From positions 2,480,001 through 2,544,000 of the forward strand of contig NZ_JACOPE010000001.1 of NCBI RefSeq assembly GCF_014287355.1: DNA of 64,000 bases, written 5' to 3'. Position numbers and translations under genes: made by a program. Origin of the DNA: Ruminococcus hominis (GTDB lineage: Bacteria; Bacillota; Clostridia; Lachnospirales; Lachnospiraceae). This document shows, one piece after another, positions 7,477 through 15,915 of the stretch. Under the pieces are notes generated by a model. The model did no database searches. It had not been told where the DNA came from and saw nothing but the letters and a program-made list of their open reading frames with translations. Each line of letters opens with the position of its first letter. The stretch's first letter is position 1.

Positions 7477-7860
7477 TCAGCAGTAAATCATTTCCTGTCT
7501 GATGATTTCTTCGGCTCGGTTACGGATAGAGTTTATGGACTGTACCCACAACATCTGATTATCTGCTTTCATGGTTTCGGTCACACCCTCGGCTTGTTTC
7601 ATCTGCTCAATGATAAGGCTGCACCTTTCCGCTGCCTGTTCGTTCAGGTCAGCAAGGTAAGTATGCAGTTCGCCGGATAAACAGAGGGCAGATAACCTTG
7701 CAGGGCGGTACTGCTCCAAATATGTCCTGTGCAGTCTGCCCCACATACCGATAGGGCGGTGTTCCTCCGGCAGCTTCAAGTCCGGCACATAGTAATCGCC
7801 CACAAGAACATAGTCCAGACCATTGCTTTCATCATGGATTCGTGGTTTCAATTCTGTCAT
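7477..7860 (-). CDS. tnpV: TnpV family transposon protein
   Basis: 127 residues. ATG at 7860 overlaps the TnpX stop codon (ATGA), so the two are translationally coupled. The N-terminus, with MTELKPRIHDESNGLDYVL, and the central RPIGMWGRLHRTYLEQYRP match the TnpV family of Tn4451-like elements. TnpV is a small protein of unclear role found beside the large serine recombinase. Cytosolic, no catalytic motif visible. Confidence 0.8.
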   Translation of the reverse strand: MTELKPRIHDESNGLDYVLVGDYYVPDLKLPEEHRPIGMWGRLHRTYLEQYRPARLSALCLSGELHTYLADLNEQAAERCSLIIEQMKQAEGVTETMKADNQMLWVQSINSIRNRAEEIIRQEMIYC

Positions 7861-9779
7861 GCTATTTTTTCTCCTTTCACTTTTTGCCGATTTGATTTGC
7901 TTGTGGCGTTCTGTTCAACACACACATTGCTATCAGAGCTTTTTTCTTCTGCTATACGCTCATGCTCCGCAAATTCTTTTGATTTCTCACGAATCTTTTT
8001 CATATACTTACGATTGGATTCTCGTTTTCTGCGAAGTCGTTCCGCCTCTTTTTCAGCAGCAATCCTTTCTTCCTCGGTTGGTTCATGCTGCTCCACAGGT
8101 ACTTGAAATTGCCCGACATAGTTAAGATATATCTCCACCTCTGTGGTGCGGTCTGCACCTTTTCCTTGTGGCTCGTGAACCAGAATTTTGTCGATAAATT
8201 CATTTATCATGGCAGGAGTAAGTTCTGTAATGTTCTCATACTTTTTGACCAGCTTTAGAAAACGCTCCACATTATTTTGACCGCCTATAATCCGTTGCAT
8301 ATCAGCGGTGTCAGTCTCAATAATCTTGTTCAGCTCGTTCTGCTCATTTTCATAATCAGTAAGCATACTCTGAAAAAGTCTGTCCGGCAATCTTCCAATC
8401 ACATTATCTTCATAGATTTTCCTGATAAGCATATCCAGTTCGTGAACTCGCTTCTGATTTCTTTCAATGCGGTTTTTTACAGTTTCAGAAACAGCAATAT
8501 CTTTCATCGCCGATTCTTCTTGCAGAGAATAGACAAACTCCTGCTCATTCAAAGAAACATAATGGCAAGTCTCCTGTATGGTTTTCAGAATGATGCTTTT
8601 AAGTGCTTTTGTTGAAATATGGTGGCAAGTACAGTGACGATCATACTTCTGATAAGCAAGATTATAAGTGGAACATTCATAACAATCTGCCGGATTGGAA
8701 TAACTTGTCCTTTTTTCGCCTTTGGCAGTATAGTATATTCTTTCTCGCCCTTTCCGCTGCCTGTGATTATACATCGGCGCACCACAATCAGCACAGTAAA
8801 TCTTTCCGGTCAGAACATTAGGCTCGCCCATAGGATCTGCTTTTCTTACATTCTGTCTTAACTTTTGAGCAAGCAGCCATGTTTCTTCATCGACAATAGG
8901 CTCTTGTGTATCATCAAAAACCACCCAATCTTCCTTGTCTGCCCTTTTCGTCTTTTTGTCCTTATAGGAATTTTTGAATGTCCTGAAGTTGACAGTCTTT
9001 CCGATATACTCTGGTCGGGCAATCAGAGTAGTAACCTGATTTCCTCGCCACATATACGGATTTTCTTTGTCATAGTTGCTTGCATGATTTCCAAGTCCCT
9101 TTTTTCCAAGATAATAAGACGGTCTTTCTATTTTTTCTTCTGAAAGTTCTCTTGCTATCTGATAAGGTCCTTTTCCCTCAATAGTCATGCGATAAATTCT
9201 GCGGACTACTTCAGCAGCTTCTTCATCAATAATCCAATGGTCGGGGTTTTCGGGGTCTTTCAAATAGCCGTATGGTGGGATATTACTTGTATGAGCGTTG
9301 CCGGAAGAACCTCTGGATTTCAGTACAGCTTTAATTTTCTTACTTGTGTCCCTGACAAACCACTCATTCATGATATTCAGAAAAGGGGCAAACTCACTGG
9401 TTTCTTGACGGTCACTGTCAATACCATTATTGATTGCTATAAATCGAACTTCCTTTTCTCTAAACAGAATGTCAGTGAAAAAACCTACTTGCAGATGATC
9501 TCTGCCGATTCTGGACATATCCTTGCAGATACAGGCAGTGATTTCTCCGTTTTTAACACCTTCAACAAGTCTGTTCCATGAAGGTCTGTCAAAGGTCGCT
9601 CCACTCCAACCATCATCGGTAAAATGAACAAGATTCGTAAAGCCATGTTTTATAGCATAATCTTCAAGCATTTGCTTTTGATGAACGATACTGTTACTCT
9701 CTCCAGCATTATCATCATCACGAGACAGTCTTTCATACAAAGCAGTAATGCCATTGCTTTTATCTTTTTTTCTTCTCAT
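7857..9779 (-). CDS. tnpX: Large serine recombinase (TnpX-like) of element A
   Basis: 640 residues, normal for the family. The resolvase domain covers about residues 12-160, with YERLSRDDDNAGESNSI holding the catalytic serine, then GWSGATFDRP and DMSRIGRDHLQVG. It is followed by a recombinase domain (about 175-300), a zinc-ribbon with CADCGAP and paired Cys (about 330-390), a coiled coil, and a C-terminal DUF4368-type segment. It would cut and rejoin both element ends through a phosphoserine link, giving a circular form. It reads away from the topB junction. Start ATG at 9779; its first base falls in the stop codon of the truncated topB. Confidence 0.9.
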   Translation of the reverse strand: MRRKKDKSNGITALYERLSRDDDNAGESNSIVHQKQMLEDYAIKHGFTNLVHFTDDGWSGATFDRPSWNRLVEGVKNGEITACICKDMSRIGRDHLQVGFFTDILFREKEVRFIAINNGIDSDRQETSEFAPFLNIMNEWFVRDTSKKIKAVLKSRGSSGNAHTSNIPPYGYLKDPENPDHWIIDEEAAEVVRRIYRMTIEGKGPYQIARELSEEKIERPSYYLGKKGLGNHASNYDKENPYMWRGNQVTTLIARPEYIGKTVNFRTFKNSYKDKKTKRADKEDWVVFDDTQEPIVDEETWLLAQKLRQNVRKADPMGEPNVLTGKIYCADCGAPMYNHRQRKGRERIYYTAKGEKRTSYSNPADCYECSTYNLAYQKYDRHCTCHHISTKALKSIILKTIQETCHYVSLNEQEFVYSLQEESAMKDIAVSETVKNRIERNQKRVHELDMLIRKIYEDNVIGRLPDRLFQSMLTDYENEQNELNKIIETDTADMQRIIGGQNNVERFLKLVKKYENITELTPAMINEFIDKILVHEPQGKGADRTTEVEIYLNYVGQFQVPVEQHEPTEEERIAAEKEAERLRRKRESNRKYMKKIREKSKEFAEHERIAEEKSSDSNVCVEQNATSKSNRQKVKGEKIA

Positions 9780-11239
9780 GCTGAACTCCTTTCTTCAATT
9801 CCTATCCACTCCTTACGCTCACAAAATATCACATCTGTGTACTGTTTCGGTGGCTGTGTAAAATGCTCCGATACAAAAGAATCACAAGGACCGTAATGCT
9901 TACCTGCCCAGATATCCAGCTCCGGCTCTTCTTTCTCACTCTTTACGCCAAAGAACTGTTTCATTTTATTTTCGATTGCCTTGAATCCTTCCTGCTTTGT
10001 TTTCTTTGCCGTGAGATAAAACGTATGATAATTACAGGTAATCTGGCTTTTATGGCTTTCATAAATATAAGGATCTGCAGTTGCTGTCAGTACCCTGGCA
10101 CTGATCAGATACAAAATCTTGCGGTTTCGCTCTTTCAGTTTACCTATATCTGCCTTTGCTACTTCCATGGTCGGGATAATTGCATGGTGATCAGATACTT
10201 TCTTTGAATTTAATACCTTACTCACGTCCGGTTGATATTCCAGGCTTTCAGCATAAGGCATTTCCCCAAGTAACATCTGAATCAGAGTTTCTGTGCTTTC
10301 TCCCATCTCATCTGTCAGATACTGGCTGTCTGTTCTCGGATAAGTGACAAGCTTCTGCTCATACATCTCCTGCACTGCATCCAATGTCTGCTGTGCGGTA
10401 TAGCCAAACATTCTGTTAGCTTCCCTCTGAAGGGTGGTCAGATCATAAAGCTTCGGAGGGCGGACTGTTTTCTCTTTCACATCATCCTTTTCCACTTCGC
10501 ACATCCGCTCCAGGCAGTCCGCAGCCACTTTATCTGCATCCTCTTTTTTCTGAAAATGCTCTGTAACTGCATCCATATCATCAAACTTGATATGAGCCAT
10601 ATAATATTTTTCTTTGGTAAATTCCTTGATCTTCTGATTTCGATCCACGATCATGGCAAGTGTTGGTGTCTGCACTCTTCCGACTTTCAGATTCTGGTTA
10701 TACAGAACGGAAAAAAGACGGCTCGCATTGATTCCCACCAGCCAGTCTGCCTTTGCCCTGCAAAGTGCTGACTGATAGAGACTGTCATAACACGAACCGT
10801 CTTTTAATGACGCAAATCCATCTTTAATTGCCTGTTCTTCCATGGAAGAAATCCAGAGCCGCTTCATCGGCTTTTTGCATCCTGCCTGCTCATACACCAG
10901 ACGAAAGATTAACTCTCCTTCACGTCCTGCATCAGTAGCACAGATCACTTCATCTACATTGGAATCTCTCATCAGTTTTTTCAAGATTCCGTACTGCTTC
11001 TTTGTTCCATCCAAAACCTTGTGTCTCCAGCATTCCGGCACAATCGGCAGATCTTCATATCTCCATTTTTTATATTTTTCATCGTATTCCGATGCATCGC
11101 ATAATCCAACTAGATGTCCTACGCACCAGGAAACGATATAACCGTTTCCCTCCACGTAGCCATCTTTTCTTGTTCTGGCTCCCAGTACCGAAGCCAGTGC
11201 CATCGCAACCGATGGCTTTTCTGCAATCACTAATTTCAT
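9776..11239 (-). pseudogene. topB: DNA topoisomerase III, truncated by element A
   Basis: 487 residues remain of an ICE-type TopB, which is usually about 650-700. The TOPRIM domain is present, with MKLVIAEKPSVAMALASVLG and DAGREGELIFR (about residue 105), as is the active-site tyrosine region YPRTDSQYL (about 298). The frame leaves the family near residue 465 and ends fortuitously in the start of tnpX. The missing C-terminal part should lie beyond the left end of element A. A type IA topoisomerase helps resolve DNA during conjugative transfer; whether the fragment is active is doubtful. It lies 6 bp after the DUF4366 gene and follows it in the ICE operon. Confidence 0.85.
9780..9842. other. 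Right end of element A and junction with topB
   Basis: The topB protein follows its family up to EHFTQPPKQYT and then switches to an unrelated tail (DVIFCERKEWIG...) encoded by the 60 bases upstream of tnpX. The family continues at this point with the next core segment, so the insertion point is at about 9838-9842. The 60 bases also hold the tnpX promoter region. Confidence 0.65.
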
Positions 11240-11245
11240 TTACTC

Positions 11246-12670
11246 CTACTCCTCTTCTTCATCTTCCAGTACATCATCATTGAAATCTTCATCTCTCAGG
11301 ATTTCCGGTTCTGCACTTTCTTCCTGCTCATCTGCATCGTCTACTTCCCGTTTTTCTGACTCTGAATCTTCGGATTCATCTTCATCCTCTTCCATCTCAT
11401 CCTCGTCATCATATTCATGCTTTGGTTTATAGACTTTGAAGTAATATCCTCCTGCCGCAGCTCCGACTGCTACCAGCGCAATCAGAAGATACGTTCCAAA
11501 TGGGCTTTTATCTTCTGGCATCTGGATTTCATCCTCCACCTTATCTTTCTCATCTGTCTCTGTCGTTTCCGGTTTTTCTTCCTCTGCTTTTTTCTCTGGT
11601 TCTGCATAAACCGTATCCACTTCCGGAAGTGTCACCGAATCAGAAAGTGTAAAGTTCATCAGATCTTTTTCACTGACTTCTGTAAGAAAATACACATTAT
11701 CCTGAGATTTTGAATTGTCGATGATCAGATAAAAAATCTTACCACTCTTAGTTGAAATGGTATAAAACTCTTTTGTGCCTTCCGTAGCCGTTTTGGTAAC
11801 AGAATCTGCTGTCTCGCCTTCTTTATTAAGCTGTTCCTCAATACCTGTCACTGTCCGATCATCCACAGTTCCTTTTGCATCTGTTGGCTCAGATGCCTGC
11901 GCATCCTGCGGAAGCGGTGAAGTCGTTGTTTTCTCAGTCCCAGTTGCATCTGCACTGGTCGTGGTTGCCATTGCACCATTACTGTCACTGGAAGTTTTCT
12001 GTTTCTCTGCCTGCTTCTTTGCCCATTCATAATAAGGATTCTGCAACACATACTTTTCAGAAGTATTTCCGGCACCATCCGTTACCGTGATTTCAATCTG
12101 TTTTGTTGTAAAATCTTTCTGTGTCAGTTGCACTCTCAGCATTCCATCCTTCAGATCTGTATAAGTGGTGCCATTAACTGTCACAGAAGTAATGCCGGAA
12201 ACGGTATCATTTCCCTGAATCGTCAGTACACCATCTGTCAGAGATGCAGAAAGCGTAGGCTTTTCTGTGTCATAACACTTAATAGAGCGATTCTGCTCAT
12301 AGACCTTCCCCTCACCATCTGTCACACGGACATACACTGTCTGGTTTCCAGTGATCGTGATACTTCCGCTTCCGGTTACATCCTGCCAGCTCCCATCTTT
12401 TCCTGCTTTTGCTTCAATTTTTGCTATTGAGAAACCATCCGGCATATGGCTGGCATCTACCGTAACAGCAATGGTTGTTTCTCCCTGTTTCCAGCCATCC
12501 GGTTTCTCAATCGTGATTGCAGGTGTTGTATTCTCAGCTGCATAAGCAGTCTGTGTCTGGAGCAAAGGTGTTGTCAGGCAAAGAAATGTCGTTGCTGCAA
12601 GCAAGCTCTTTTTTACCCTGCTTTTAGTAATTGTTCTCTTCTTCTGTTTCATTTTTTCCAGATTCATCAT
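11246..12670 (-). CDS. DUF4366-type (CD1107 family) surface protein of the ICE
   Basis: 474 residues. A basic start and a signal segment (about 22-45, ending in AYAAENTT) lead into Ig-like repeats (about 48-205) with the pattern DTEKPTLSASLTDGVLTIQG. A Ser/Thr-rich linker, a DUF4366 region (about 270-360), a transmembrane helix (about 393-412) and a very acidic Glu/Asp tail follow. This layout matches CD1107-type proteins of Tn1549-like ICEs and places most of the protein outside the membrane. It lies between DUF4315 and topB. A role in mating contact is likely from context only. Confidence 0.8.
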   Translation of the reverse strand: MMNLEKMKQKKRTITKSRVKKSLLAATTFLCLTTPLLQTQTAYAAENTTPAITIEKPDGWKQGETTIAVTVDASHMPDGFSIAKIEAKAGKDGSWQDVTGSGSITITGNQTVYVRVTDGEGKVYEQNRSIKCYDTEKPTLSASLTDGVLTIQGNDTVSGITSVTVNGTTYTDLKDGMLRVQLTQKDFTTKQIEITVTDGAGNTSEKYVLQNPYYEWAKKQAEKQKTSSDSNGAMATTTSADATGTEKTTTSPLPQDAQASEPTDAKGTVDDRTVTGIEEQLNKEGETADSVTKTATEGTKEFYTISTKSGKIFYLIIDNSKSQDNVYFLTEVSEKDLMNFTLSDSVTLPEVDTVYAEPEKKAEEEKPETTETDEKDKVEDEIQMPEDKSPFGTYLLIALVAVGAAAGGYYFKVYKPKHEYDDEDEMEEDEDESEDSESEKREVDDADEQEESAEPEILRDEDFNDDVLEDEEEE

Positions 12671-12926
12671 CGGCTTTTGTTTCCTCCTTCTGTATTTCTA
12701 CCCTGCCGGGCAGTTCATTTTTCATTCTCTTTTTGAAAGCTTCTAATTCCGGAATACTCATATCCATCGCACGGATAATTTTTACAATTTCCAGATTTTC
12801 CGCTTCTGTTTTTGCTATCTCCGCAGCCTTGAACCGCTTTAAATCTGCTTCATATCTGGCTTTGGAAGCTTCCATTTTCTCTTTGGCTTTCTCATAATCT
12901 GCCGTAGCTTTTTCAAGACTTTTCAT
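12624..12926 (-). CDS. DUF4315 family protein
   Basis: 100 residues. An N-terminal coiled coil (MKSLEKATADYEKAKEKME...) is followed by EIVKIIRAMDMSIPELEAFKKRM, the family signature, and an acidic tail. It precedes the DUF4366 gene and overlaps its start by 47 bp in another frame. The function is unknown; it occurs with conjugation genes. ATG at 12926 follows AAGGAGA. Confidence 0.8.
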   Translation of the reverse strand: MKSLEKATADYEKAKEKMEASKARYEADLKRFKAAEIAKTEAENLEIVKIIRAMDMSIPELEAFKKRMKNELPGRVEIQKEETKADDESGKNETEEENNY

Positions 12927-12968
12927 CGGTTCTCCTTTCCGGACGGCTGATGCAGCCGCCCTTTTTTC

Positions 12969-15785
12969 TTACCATCGTCCAAATCCATAGAAATGGCTCT
13001 GCCAGTATGGGGAATTGATGGACGTATACTGCACCGGATGTCCACAATGGATCATCTGACCATTGCCTACATAGATTCCGATATGCGTTACCGGCTCCCC
13101 TGCGTCGTAAGTTCCAGTAAAGAAAATCAAATCTCCCGGCTGCGCCTCCGACTGGGATACTGGTGTACAAATGTTGTACAGTCCCTGTGCTGTTAATCTT
13201 CCTGTATTCCTTACACCAGAGTTTGTCAGACAGTAGCTTACAAATCCAGAACAATCGAATCCACTTGGGGAATATCCACCCCACACATATGGTGTTCCGA
13301 GATATCTCGCTGCTTCATTTAACAAACGCTGTGCTGCTTCACTGGTATATTCATTTCCGCCAAATCCTGCCCCTTCTCCTGTTTCCAGATAAAAGATCGG
13401 ATTTAACCGCTCTCCATTTTTCAGAAGTTCAATATGAAGATGGCTTCCTGTGGAATTTCCAGTATTTCCTACAAGACCTATCTCATCACCTTTCGTGACG
13501 GATGCTCCTGCAGATACACTCCGGCTGCTTAAATGTGCATACCGCAGTTCATAGCCTTTACTGTCCTTGATCACAACATAATTGCCATAGCTGTCGTTAT
13601 AAGCAGAAGTTGTAACCGTTCCGGTCAGCCCTGCCATTACTGTTGTCCCTTCCGGTGCTCCGATATCCATACCATTATGAAGCTGATTTGCTCCTGATAT
13701 TGGATGAATCCTGTATCCATAATAGCTGGTCACACTGGAATACCAGTTAAAATCAACCGGTGTTGCAAACATCTGCAAGTTGCCTTTTGTATCGTTGTAG
13801 GCACTGAACAGTTCTTTCTGGAAAAATCCCAGCCTGTCCTGACAGATTGACATCAGGTTTCCACTATTTAAGGTGACATTCAGCACATCTACATCTCTTG
13901 TCCTGGTCACTTCCACTTCATTGCTTCCATTATCATCTGCCAGATAACATTCCCATGTTTGATGTCCATGTGCAGATGCTGCCGCATGACTGTCATAATA
14001 GACATCAAACTGTACACCGTATCTTGCGAAAGCTCCGGTATCTTCTACAGTATATTCGACACCATTCATAACTACCTTTGTTCCCATTGGTACAAACGGA
14101 TTGGAAGCATCTACCGCTAAGGTATGATTGGCAGTTGGATATGCTCCACTGGCAGTCGGTCCTCCGCTCCAAATACCACAACAAATTGGGCAGTTACAAT
14201 ACCCACTGGTCACAACCTGTCCCAAAGATTCTCCAACTCTTACAGTTGCTGTCTCTGTCACAGTCTCATTGACTGCTTCTGTTTCTAACCGATACTGCAA
14301 TGCAAAAAGAGCATCCAGTTCTGGCTTTACCTGTTCAAAGGTAAATTCTTCATACTTTGCTGACAGATAACTGATCAGGATAAACGGATCATGCTCAATA
14401 GGTCCGATGTTATATCGGTATTCCTCATGTCCCGGTTCTTCAGATTCCATGTTGTTGATCCGCTCCTGCAGATTAGCTTCCAGCTGTGTGTAATACAGTT
14501 CCGCTTCCCGGATTGCCTGATCCGATGACAGATAACTGGTTCCGGTATAAGTGATCACATTTTGTAAAAACACTGCAGAGCAAGACGTGACATTCGTTAT
14601 GATCAGAAACATCAATCCGATTAGAACTGCTACACTGATATACACCTTCCGGTTTTCTTTAAAGAAGTTGGTGACCTTACCGCCAATCTTCTTAATATAA
14701 TCAATCGTACCTTTTGTAGCTGTTCCTACTGTCTGTTCACTTCGCTTCGCTTTGGCATAATCCCGTTTGATCTGTTGCTTCTGAATCTGTTTTTTCAGCT
14801 TCTTCTGCTCCTGATGGGCTGCGGCCTGTGCCTGTTTCTCTTCCTGTCTTTCAAGTCTGCTTCTTTTTCTGGATGCCCTCTGTTTCCTGCGTCTTGCACT
14901 TCTCTGTTCCAGCCGGTAAACACCTTCGCCGCTTTCTTCTAACTTATGGGCACCTTCTACCGCCGCATTATCGTCTTCATTTTTGCTGATCTCACGGTGC
15001 AATGCTGCGGAAGTTGCACTACCTGCTTTCTTGACAACAGAAGTTTTTTCTGTTTTCACAGATTCCCCTTCGCCAAACTTCAAGCGGGATTTCTTCTTTT
15101 CAGGAGCTTCTCCATCATTTGCCTGATAGACCTGTGCCTTCTTGGAATGTTGCTTTGCTTCCTTCTTCTTTTTGGCTTCCTCATAAGAAAACTTTTTGGC
15201 TTTTTCCTTCTGTTTCTGATGGCGGAAATTGACTCCATCCGCATCCATCTGGTTCAACTTCTCCATATCTTTATCATTTTTCACAGAAGCACCAGTCTCC
15301 TCATAAGCAAATTTCAAACGCTGCTTTTGTTTTGGCTTTTTGCTGCCACCTGTCTGATTTCTCCGGCTGTCTCCTCTGTTTTCTGATAGATCCGCACGTT
15401 TTTCTTTCAGTCTCCCTGACTGTCCGGCTTCGGATTTTTCTGCAAGTCTGGATTCTTTTCCGACTTCAGCACGGATTCTTTTTCTATTTTGCTGTTTACT
15501 ACTCTGTCCAAGATCCTCACTTTGCTTCTCTGTCCGTATCAGTTCCGGTGCATCTCTGGATTTTTGCACAGAGGGACGAATATTTTTCCCACTCCGTTCA
15601 GACTGGCGGGGAGACTTATCCACAAGGTTTTCTTCTTTTTCCCCCTGTTTTCTTCCCATCTGCACATCACTGGCACGGTTACTGACACGAACAGAAGATT
15701 TATCTGTCAGGTTTTCTTCCACCAGACCATCCTTGGTCATCTTTTGGACTTTCTTGTCCCTGACTTTCATTCTCTGTTCTGCCAC
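12969..15785 (-). CDS. Multidomain cell wall hydrolase of the conjugation machine (CD1108 family)
   Basis: 938 residues from a GTG at 15785 behind AAGGAGGAG. A long basic, repetitive cytoplasmic region (1-375) precedes one transmembrane helix (about 381-403). Outside are a 3D-type beta-barrel (about 515-605, with GYCNCPICCG and VEDTGAF), an M23 peptidase (about 680-790, HNGMD and HLHIE zinc ligands) and an NlpC/P60 domain (about 810-938, catalytic Cys in FDCSGF near 845, His in VTHIGIYVG). It should open peptidoglycan for the transfer channel, as Orf14/CwlT does in Tn916. Having all three outer domains in one protein is notable. Confidence 0.85.
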   Translation of the reverse strand: MAEQRMKVRDKKVQKMTKDGLVEENLTDKSSVRVSNRASDVQMGRKQGEKEENLVDKSPRQSERSGKNIRPSVQKSRDAPELIRTEKQSEDLGQSSKQQNRKRIRAEVGKESRLAEKSEAGQSGRLKEKRADLSENRGDSRRNQTGGSKKPKQKQRLKFAYEETGASVKNDKDMEKLNQMDADGVNFRHQKQKEKAKKFSYEEAKKKKEAKQHSKKAQVYQANDGEAPEKKKSRLKFGEGESVKTEKTSVVKKAGSATSAALHREISKNEDDNAAVEGAHKLEESGEGVYRLEQRSARRRKQRASRKRSRLERQEEKQAQAAAHQEQKKLKKQIQKQQIKRDYAKAKRSEQTVGTATKGTIDYIKKIGGKVTNFFKENRKVYISVAVLIGLMFLIITNVTSCSAVFLQNVITYTGTSYLSSDQAIREAELYYTQLEANLQERINNMESEEPGHEEYRYNIGPIEHDPFILISYLSAKYEEFTFEQVKPELDALFALQYRLETEAVNETVTETATVRVGESLGQVVTSGYCNCPICCGIWSGGPTASGAYPTANHTLAVDASNPFVPMGTKVVMNGVEYTVEDTGAFARYGVQFDVYYDSHAAASAHGHQTWECYLADDNGSNEVEVTRTRDVDVLNVTLNSGNLMSICQDRLGFFQKELFSAYNDTKGNLQMFATPVDFNWYSSVTSYYGYRIHPISGANQLHNGMDIGAPEGTTVMAGLTGTVTTSAYNDSYGNYVVIKDSKGYELRYAHLSSRSVSAGASVTKGDEIGLVGNTGNSTGSHLHIELLKNGERLNPIFYLETGEGAGFGGNEYTSEAAQRLLNEAARYLGTPYVWGGYSPSGFDCSGFVSYCLTNSGVRNTGRLTAQGLYNICTPVSQSEAQPGDLIFFTGTYDAGEPVTHIGIYVGNGQMIHCGHPVQYTSINSPYWQSHFYGFGRW

Positions 15786-15788
15786 TAC

Positions 15789-15899
15789 TTACTCCTCCTT
15801 CTTCGGATACCCTTTCCCTGCCTGTAATAAGCAGAGAAAAGCGATGCCGAAAACAGCACCGCCACTAAAAGTTAATACATATGAAATTGCTCGTAACAT
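15789..15899 (-). CDS. DUF3789 family small membrane protein
   Basis: 36 residues: MLRAISYVLTFSGGAVFGIA..., one transmembrane helix and a short basic/acidic tail ending KKEE. The ATG at 15899 follows AGGAGA; the stop lies 3 bp before the start of the hydrolase gene, whose ribosome site is inside this reading frame. Such tiny DUF3789 proteins are found at this place in Tn1549-like ICEs. Function unknown. Confidence 0.75.
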   Translation of the reverse strand: MLRAISYVLTFSGGAVFGIAFLCLLQAGKGYPKKEE

Positions 15900-15915
15900 T
15901 GTTTTCTCCTTTGAT

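Larger units (their letters stand above)
1..9840. mobile_element. Element A: TnpX-type mobilizable transposon inserted in topB (left end outside window)
   Basis: A large serine recombinase gene sits directly beside the broken end of topB, the expected position for a Tn4451/TnpX-like element. The unit includes TnpX, TnpV, two small accessory genes, a relaxase with an oriT-like hairpin, and a cassette array of small genes. The topB frame departs from the family at about 9840, so the end is placed there. The rest of topB is not found to the left within the window, so the left end is off the edge. Confidence 0.75.
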
